From: Marsupella aquatica
Lineage: Eukaryota; Marchantiophyta
Assembly: GCA_973895155.1 (NCBI GenBank)
Contig: OZ316892.1
Location: 19,530,001 to 19,594,000, forward strand
Length of the DNA stretch: 64,000 nt
Direction of reading: 5' to 3'
The notes under the pieces are model-generated. The model worked only from the letters and a program-made list of their open reading frames with translations. It searched no databases and was not told the origin of the DNA. Within the stretch, counting starts at the first letter, position 1. The number at the start of each line of letters is the position of its first letter. Both the position numbers and the translations under genes were made by a program. Shown one piece after another: positions 57,131-64,000 of this stretch.

Positions 57131-57131
57131 C

Positions 57132-57165
<34 letters not shown>
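57131..57165 (+). repeat. (GA)n microsatellite
   Basis: A GA run with one AAAGA interruption, about 1.2 kb before the Hikeshi start codon. It may lie in the promoter or an untranslated first exon of that gene; the mRNA start is not visible. Confidence 0.85.
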
Positions 57166-58404
57166 GCGTTTGTTTCCCTCTTGAAAATTGCGGAATTCTG
57201 GGTTCAGAACTTTCGGATCCGATCTCAACCCAGAATTTGCTCCACACATCGAACCTCAGGGTCAGCTACGCATCTCTACGCTTTGAAATTCTTTTCAGAT
57301 TGGGTGAAGATCAGCTGGTGCAGCTCACACCAACCAATTAGTTGGGGAGAGTTGATTGGGAAGCGCAGGGTTCAGATAGACATGCGGCTGATTCGCCTTG
57401 TTTTCGCCGATTTGGTTGCTGGCCTGGAGCTGAATTTCGCCTCGTAAAAAATTGTCTCACAGCCATTCACAATGCGCTGAGTGAGGTTTCGATAGATAAA
57501 CCGGTCCAGAGTGTGCAGAGGTTTCACCGACAACAAATGCTGGCATGCGCCAACCAGAGCCACGGCAAAGCGTAGGGATATTCGGCGGCGGAGGTCAGCT
57601 TTCAATATTCCGGTTTCATTCAACTATCCCGGAATCTCACATATTGTTGGCGGAGGTGGGATCATTTAGCCTGTACATCATTCTCTTTATGGTATCGATT
57701 GTAAAGAATGCAGATAAATCTAAGGTACTAGGTAGGCGACCCTAAAATGGCTCCTGTGGGAAGTACTCAGCCTCGGTACAATCCCAGATATAGTGGTCTT
57801 TGTGAGATTAGGGTTTTCGGACTGCAATTTTCTGGATGCTTTACCAGTAGCGACGTCAATCTCTTAGTCATGCAACTTTGGACTAGGAATTTGAATCTAC
57901 GACATTTTGGACCGTTGGCTTCGAGGGTTGCGTCACCAAGTCACACCTCTTAGTATGCTTTCCATTCTTGGACTTTAATTTCCTGCTGTGATCATCATCC
58001 TGATTAAATCTTAGAAAGGTTCTGACTCATCCAAGAGGATTCTTGTTTGGAAACCTCGGCGGTCCTGTTAGCTTCAGTTAAACTATCTATATTGGTATTA
58101 ATTTAATTTTGTTACGACAGCCTGAAAACTTGCAGGATGACTTTACAGCTGTAGTTGGTCTGCCCTTCCTATTGCCAAGGAAGTGGGATGACATGACCTG
58201 CTGAATCCTGGTATGCTAGTTCGGAGATTTTATTGTTGTCAAAGCTCTCACTTTGTCAGCTTCAGCAGTTACTGAACTAAATGTATTTCCAGGAATGTTT
58301 CTGAAGAGAGTACCTTTTGACTGAGATCTACAAGCTGGACCCACATTCGAGCCTTACAGAAAGATCTGCGCGTACATTGAGAAGCAAGGAAAGAATTGTA
58401 CAGT

Positions 58405-59160
58405 ATGTTTGGAGTCCTGTTTCCTAATCGAAGCTTCCCTTTGGATATTACCACTTTCCTTCAAGTGGATGATCATCGATGGCTGCTCGATATGAATTAC
58501 TTTGTAGGTAAGTTGTACTGTACTAAAAGAGGGAGGGCAGGTATGCTGTTCTTCCTGTGAACTTTTCTTTTTTCTCATAGTAAGAGAAACTCTGGGTATC
58601 TGAGAAAAGTTGTGCAGTGCCATAATGCGATGGTTTACCGATTTTGGATCTCAAATTTGACTGGATCTGACCAACTTTTGTCAATTCTCAATGCAGGAGA
58701 GGCTTATGACCAAGTGAAGGATATATGTATCTTCTTAGTAAATGACCTTATTCTGCCCCCTGATAAAGCTTTGGCAGTATATGTACAAAGTCCTGGCTCG
58801 TCTTTTGAGTATAGAGGAGCGGTCCATAATGCCTGTCCATCAGCCGTTATTCCTCTTCTCTGGCCCTCAAATCCTAGTCAGATGCTCATAATGCCGGCTG
58901 GATCTGCCCCGCTAACAGCCCAGATTGGTGTGTCTGTAGAAGATTTAGCAACTCTTCCTTTACTAAATCTTGGACAGCAGAAAAGGGTTGAGGAGCTTGC
59001 AATGAAAGTAGGAGAGAATCTCTTCAACTTCATGCAGTCCTTCTGCACAGTCGAAGGAGAGAAGCTTGTAGTTCCGATGGATATCCTCAATCGTTGGTTT
59101 AAGAAGTTCCAAGACAAGGCCAAATTAGACCCTGACTATCTGAACAGATTCACACTATAA
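58405..59160 (+). CDS. HIKESHI: Hikeshi-like HSP70 nuclear import carrier
   Basis: Two exons, 58405-58507 and 58697-59160, joined TTTGTAG/GAGAGGC, 188 aa. Hikeshi carries HSP70 into the nucleus during heat stress through FG-nucleoporins. The start MFGVLFPNRSFPLDITTF is typical of the family, whose human form also begins with MFG. Further landmarks are the acidic ICIFLVNDLILPPDKALAVY region, the AQIGVSVEDL motif near residue 125 and the C-terminal VPMDILNRWFKKFQDKAKLD helix. The length agrees with the usual ~190-200 residues. A long untranslated leader with its own intron is possible because DNA before 58405 has no coding potential. Confidence 0.95.
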
Positions 59161-60130
59161 ATTCGTGGACATCGCTCTAGAGAAAATTCCAACCTGAATA
59201 TTGTGGCATTTCTGGATTTGGGTTTTGCCAAAATTAGAGTTGCGGATGTGGTCAAACAGGAGTAAACTTGCGAGCAATATCCGATCATGCGTGGCACCTG
59301 GGCAATGTAATTGGGTGCGAGTTGGCGACGTTTTCTGGCGCTTATTGCAGCAGTAGTGAAATATTTAAATATGGAAACTTGATGAATAGGCGATAGCGAA
59401 GTGCTGCTGATAATCACGCGCTTGCGAGTCCCGAAGGATGTTTGTCCTTTCTAATCGTTGGAGGATGACCAGCTCTGCTTGAACATGATTTGCTACAGTG
59501 ACTTGACTTTCTGATTGCCACTTAAGTTCCTGGGCTTCCTTTTGGCTTCAAGCAGGACAAGTGTCTACAGAAGTTTTTGACTATCGTCGACATCGAATTG
59601 TTGAACTCATCGAATCTGGTAGCCTGCAAGAGCATGAGCTGCAGAATAATGGTATGCTCCGGTTTGGTAATTGGATAAGGTTTTTAGTGCAGGAAGGTCC
59701 TCATGACTATAGCAACAGAAAAGCAAATGTCAATCTTCACTCATGTGGACGGTTGATTTAAGGCTTGTTTCTGACAGTGAGAACAGATTCTTATCTCAGA
59801 TAAAGTAGACATGATCTTCTCCTAATTTGCAAATTGGATGGAAACTCTTGAAGGTTCCCTTTCCAACCCATCCCACTTGTGTTGCACGTTACCCAGAATG
59901 TGAGAAACTATCCTTACTCAGCTTTTCGAGGTTCGATTCGAAGACAGATGGATAGCAATACCCTTGTGGAGATGCTTATGACTAGGGTTGATCAGGGGGT
60001 TGAAAGGTATGTGAGGGTCTTTGATAAAACGTCTGATACTGAACTTGGATGAGTGGTGCACGAAGGGAGTCCTTCGCAAGTATTTCTTGAAAGGCGTGCA
60101 AAATGTGATCATCATGGGTTTAACGAAGGA
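59161..60130. other. 3' flank of Hikeshi and intergenic DNA
   Basis: No gene supported. The frames at 59561-59761 and 59918-60115 lack recognisable domains. Confidence 0.45.
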
Positions 60131-60140
60131 ATTTGTTAAC

Positions 60141-60380
60141 AGTTGAAGGTCATATAAGCCTTACACTTCGATTACTAAAAGCTAAGGACCCGTGAGCACA
60201 ATTCTTGGTTAGTACGGTTGAAGATCATGTAATCGTTACACCCGTGGGCACTATTCTTGGTGATCCGTACACCGTGCTCACCACAGCACCCTCTTCTCCG
60301 TATGTTACAGTTGAGGATCATATTAAGCCTTACACCCGCTTGCACTAATCTCGATGATCCCTACACCGTGAAGTTAAAAG
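60141..60380. repeat. Tandem repeat, three units of about 80-95 bp
   Basis: Each unit has (A/C)AGTTGA(A/G)G(A/G)TCAT(A/G)T or close, C(C/G)TTACAC, GCAC(A/T)A(T/A)TCTTGG-type and GATCC(G/C)TACACCGTG blocks, starting at ~60141, ~60217 and ~60311. Confidence 0.75.
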
Positions 60381-60423
60381 CTGTATTTATGTTGAATTCC
60401 CGTGAGCTTCACATTCGATTGTG

Positions 60424-60600
60424 ATCAAAGAGAATACTCTATTCCTAGAGGGAGTGACATTCACGCCCAGAGGTTCAAGCACCACACCACTAGCAGTCAA
60501 ATTAAAAAATTAAAGATCGTTGAGAGTACTCTTTGCACCTAGAGCGTGAGATTCACGAGCCACAGAGGGTCATCCACCACACGACTACCAACGAGTCACA
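60424..60600. repeat. Tandem duplication, two units about 90 bp apart
   Basis: Both have GAGA(A/G)TACTCT, CCTAGAG, GTGA(C/G)ATTCACG and CCACCACACGAC-type blocks. The DNA from 60600 to 62029 contains no supported gene. Confidence 0.7.
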
Positions 60601-62029
60601 ATCACAACTAATTCGAAGACAGAAAAGAGCCACCCCAATCTCGTCCATACCCGTAGGTTTTCCAGTACAGTAGAGGTGAGCAGACGATATAGCCATAGAT
60701 AAAGGGTCAAAGGTAAAGTTTCCAGCCGACAAAGAAACATAGATTGGAAACAATTCACCAAGCAACTTGCCCTTTGTCAGGCCCTCCTCAAAGAACGTCA
60801 AAAATATCAAAAATACCTCCAGTGCTAGTGTATTACCTGCATTCCATAACCGCTCTGCCAACAGAGACTAGACACGTGCTGGTTCATTAGGATACACAGG
60901 AGTGCTAATTTTTGCAATTACAAGCAAAGACTATGGTGCTTCTTTGAAATCTGTAAGAAGAAGCCATGAACTTATCATCCCGTTGACTTTGTCCAATCAG
61001 CCTCTCCGCCTTTATCACAAGGGCTACTAATATACACGAGACTGAGTATTCCGAAAGCCCACCTGATCTTTCTTTCTCAGCTGTTACCAAGCTCAGTAAT
61101 TAGGAGAGTTTCCAATGGGAGAATTCCTTTAAGAGCAAATAGGCTTACAGGTCGTTCCAGATATACAGAAACAACTTTGCCGCCCGAAGAATTATCAAGC
61201 AGAAATAACAATCTGCAGATGAAATTGTTGACTGTGGATCCTGCCGTCCAGAAGACATTGTAGAAAACGCGAGATATTGCTCCTTCCTACTATTCGGAAG
61301 TCATCATCGTTCATGTTTCAGTGTCTAGAATAAAGGCTGACAATTATAATTCATGCCCATGAGCACTCTGCAGCACTGGGTTGTTTCTCACACAGAGAGG
61401 ATGAAGGTTGTCTGCTACCAGCTATCTGCTTCCGATGGACAAACAAGCAGGCCGCATTGGAGGATTCCCTGTATGTAAGGAAGGGCCATCATTCACCAAG
61501 ACTAGCCAGTTCTAACAACAGTATCCACGATCTGCTGAGTTTGAGCTTCCTCTTTACTACTATTGTACACCATGTTTCAAATTAAACGGGGCTCACCTGT
61601 GATTTCACCTGATGCAGGCCATTCTTACCTCCAGAATGCCTCCTTTGCGACAGCTGTATTGCATCGCCGGAGCTCGGCTATACTTTCAAGCTCTAACTTC
61701 AGTTACAGGTTCAATAAGTCCTCCTGTGAAAACATCTGATACACACCCACCCGACTTTCCTCCTCATGGGCCATCCCTTCAATTTCGAAAAGCCATTCCT
61801 GGAGATTCTGCCCTAGACCATGGGGAGTAATAAGCAGGCCTTTGGAATGCTCCCCACACAGGCTCTTCTGCATCTCTTGTATACTCTTGTATACTCATTC
61901 TTCTTTATTATACTGAGCCCCTATTGATCTCACACACGCTATTACAGCTGGCTACCCTAAATAGAGGTGGGTAAGGGTGCACAAATGGAAGCCTGTAAAG
62001 CACATCCAAAGATGCAATTCCCCCCGCCA
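60601..62029. other. Intergenic stretch, no gene supported
   Basis: Short frames only. The right end is probably the 3' flank of the PH1 gene. Confidence 0.5.
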
Positions 62030-62476
62030 CTATGTATTATTGGCATGTGTACTGTCATAATCAAACACCTCGTTTTCGGTGACAGAATTGGAATGCCTCA
62101 CTATGGAACGACCTATCGAATTGATCCAATCCTCCTTCTCCTTGTCTGTGTCCGCAATGAAGTACATGGTCTCCCTGCTAGTAGAAAGCTCGAACGCATA
62201 AGGCTTGTTCAGTATATCCTCTGCACCCTTCACCGTTAAGCACTGACTGATGAGAATGGTGCCTCTGGGCTTCGAATCCCTGTTCAAGAAGCTCTCCTTG
62301 AACCAGAATATCCTCCCCTGCTTCAAGACAAACCATCTCCTTCTCCAGGTCTTGATATACTCACCCTGCTTCATTAACCACCCTGTCCTTTCTGCATCGT
62401 GCCAGAATTCCACAACGGCGCCCGATTCTGGGTTTTCCTTCCTCCCCATCAACGCTCCATAGTAAGCCCCGGCCAT
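62030..62476 (-). CDS. PH1: PH1-like pleckstrin homology domain protein
   Basis: Single-exon gene, 148 aa, start at 62476 (MAGAYYGALMGRKENP), chosen as the first ATG of the frame and matching the usual N-terminus length. One PH domain fills residues ~28-132: ERTGWLMKQGEYIKTWRRRW, FVLKQGRIFWFK, LTVKGAEDILNKPYAFELST, TMYFIADTDKEKEDWINSIG. The basic RRRW loop is the lipid-binding site in PH domains. The Arabidopsis relative PH1 (145 aa) binds PI3P and acts at late endosomes; the same role is inferred here. The C-terminal tail VFDYDS is also conserved. There is no signal peptide or membrane segment. Confidence 0.95.
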   Translation of the reverse strand: MAGAYYGALMGRKENPESGAVVEFWHDAERTGWLMKQGEYIKTWRRRWFVLKQGRIFWFKESFLNRDSKPRGTILISQCLTVKGAEDILNKPYAFELSTSRETMYFIADTDKEKEDWINSIGRSIVRHSNSVTENEVFDYDSTHANNT

Positions 62477-62829
62477 TGCTCCCTTCCCCCCACCAAAAAA
62501 CCACCCAGCCGATAGTTCCAAAGCCTACGAGATTCGACGATTTCCACCTTCACAAAAGTTCTATTGCTCATACACCTCCCAAGCCTGATATACACAGCCA
62601 GAACGACTGCGGTTGCCGTTGCCGAAAGTCTCCTCAGTTTCCACCCTTCACCCTCTTTTCCAACCGCCCAAATTCCAGGTTCACTTCCGAATTCCGAGTC
62701 CGCTGCTGTCGACAACCAGCTCTGTCTGAACCTTAGCTGTAGGCAGAGAGCAAGATCGAGGAAACCACTGTCGGGAAAGTGAGGACCGTATGTAGATCCC
62801 GTGAAGAATCGGTCCACTAAATTCCTCTA

Positions 62830-63115
62830 GCCTAGCTCGGTGACCAGTGGCGTGCGTCGCACTGTGTTACAACGAGAAGGCGATCGGACCCCACGGATCG
62901 ACGAGGAAGGGAGCTCGCTACTGGGAGCATTCTGGGACGGTGGCGATGCAGCAGCAGAGGAGCTTCGGTCGAGTGAAAGGCCGAATCCAGAGGCAGAGCG
63001 GACGAAAGAGAAGACCGCGGAAACCAAAGGGCACAAGAAGAAGATGGCGGAGGAGTATCTTCAGGCAAGGCAAAGCGCTCCTGGGTTTAACTTAATGTTC
63101 TTTTTATGGTAAGTG
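62830..63115. other. GC-rich segment, possible divergent promoter or first exon
   Basis: Open frames on both strands, none with a recognised domain. One plus-strand frame (62847-63095, Arg/Lys-rich) and one overlapping it (62840-63112) are too compositionally biased to call. The segment is ~350 bp upstream of PH1 and could be the 5' end of a gene running to the right. Confidence 0.3.
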
Positions 63116-63342
63116 ATGATACTGATCTTCACTTACATTAAAATGATCCGTAACGTACTGTATATGGTTCTGATTAAAGCGCCGTTGTCCCCAAAGCAAA
63201 ACCTGGTATGTTTAGGTTACTAAAATAAACCAAAAATGGGCTCAAAACAGTAAAAAAAAAGTGCTCTTTTTGTCCTCCCCAAACCTGATGGACAGTGGTG
63301 GTTTAAAGACGCGACCTGTCCTTCAAGGGATACAAAGGCGGA

Positions 63343-63530
63343 CGGTATATGGTCGACCCCCTGTGCGGGGAAACCGCATGCGGGAGATTTTACATCCCCC
63401 TAAGGACAGGATCCCATACTAGGCAAAATGGGTGGAACGTATATAGTTGACTCCCTATGCGGGGAGACGGCATGCAGCAGACACTATATCCCCCTAAGGG
63501 ACAGGATCCCATACTTAGCAAAATGTTATG
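63343..63530. repeat. Tandem duplication, two units of about 93 bp
   Basis: Both have GTATAT(G/A)G(T)T(C/T)GA(C)CCC, TGCGGGGA(A/G)AC, GCATGC, and ATCCCCCTAAGG followed by GACAGGATCCCATACT and GGCAAAATG-like ends. From 63531 to 64000 I see nothing. Confidence 0.85.
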
Positions 63531-64000
63531 TGTTAAGGGCAGTCTTGTGTGTGCAGGGTCCTTAAAAAATCGGCCCTTTCATTCACTCCTGTCATCTTAT
63601 CATTGAGCAAGTGCTTCATGCCTGACCCATTGCCCTACGCAGGCCTCACCGCAACATTTGAGTAAAGTTAAGGGCAAAGGCTGCAACATTTCCAGCCCTT
63701 CCCTTCAAGACCTTCAAATTTCATAACAAACAAAGTACTCTATGTTCCAAGTACAAATCACACACATTGTTTATAGAGATCTGTGGATAAACAAAATCGG
63801 CATGTTCAGGAATATAGAGTGCCGGAAATCCAAGGACCATCAAATGCAAGACAGCCCAAGACCAAAATGTGACCTATTTCAAACACAATTTAATGTGTCA
63901 GAGGTTTTAAGCCGTGTGGCATGCGCACAGTGCTGCTATACATTAGCTGAGGAGTGAGGACCCAAGCATGCACATGTGCTGGAGTACATTAGCTGAAGAG

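Noticed and set aside
59561-59761. Possible further exon of the Hikeshi gene
   Set aside because: Hikeshi ends with its normal C-terminus at 59160; the later frame has no family similarity.
62822-63112. Basic plus-strand frames as a ribosomal-type or histone-type gene
   Set aside because: Arg/Lys richness comes from GA-rich codons; no family motif was recognised.

Overview
The window is nuclear DNA of a land plant. Seven genes can be read with confidence. Five have clean GT-AG introns whose reading phases join exactly, one has a single intron and one has none. LTD (light-harvesting protein import into chloroplasts), the PH1 pleckstrin protein and the chloroplast J-domain/ferredoxin fusion are plant types. 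Genes are widely spaced (about 1 to 13 kb) in AT-rich DNA full of tandem repeats, inverted repeats and decayed mobile DNA. Several intronless or small genes match no family I know. A bryophyte-like plant is my guess, but the sequence alone does not prove it.

Layout. 1-6.2 kb: decayed repeats, including a ~300-bp direct repeat about 4.5 kb apart and an AT-rich minisatellite. 6.3-9.4 kb (+): seven-exon gene for a chloroplast-type J-domain protein with a 4Fe-4S ferredoxin domain. 11.4-12.2 kb (+): intronless gene for a coiled-coil protein with a C-terminal membrane anchor and internal repeats. 13.1-14.2 kb (-): intronless gene for a trihelix/SANT-like putative DNA-binding protein. 14.3-20.8 kb: mostly non-coding, ending in an array of ~53-bp repeats, most of which carry a splice-acceptor-like and a splice-donor-like sequence. 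20.9-25.6 kb (+): fourteen-exon AMSH deubiquitinase. 26.7-28.2 kb: large inverted repeat. 29.5-33.5 kb: a small secreted protein gene and a truncated, frameshifted inverted copy of its 5' half. 36.4-38.6 kb (+): COQ10. 40.7-44.2 kb (-): membrane-anchored P-loop kinase with a zeta-type domain. 46-51 kb: repeats and a possible miniature inverted-repeat transposon. 53.0-54.3 kb (-): LTD. 58.4-59.2 kb (+): Hikeshi. 62.0-62.5 kb (-): PH1. 62.8-64 kb: a GC-rich segment and a ~93-bp tandem duplication.

The recognised genes serve separate household jobs: plastid chaperone/redox, endosomal deubiquitination, ubiquinone function, antenna-protein import, HSP70 nuclear import and endosomal lipid binding. 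They are not a cluster or operon. The unusual material lies between them: the splice-signal repeat array before AMSH, an HPD-encoding exon fragment copied into an intron of the J-domain gene, the orphan secreted-protein locus with its inverted copy and triplicated 3' end, and two neighbouring intronless orphan genes. I saw no tRNA, rRNA, CRISPR or organellar insert.
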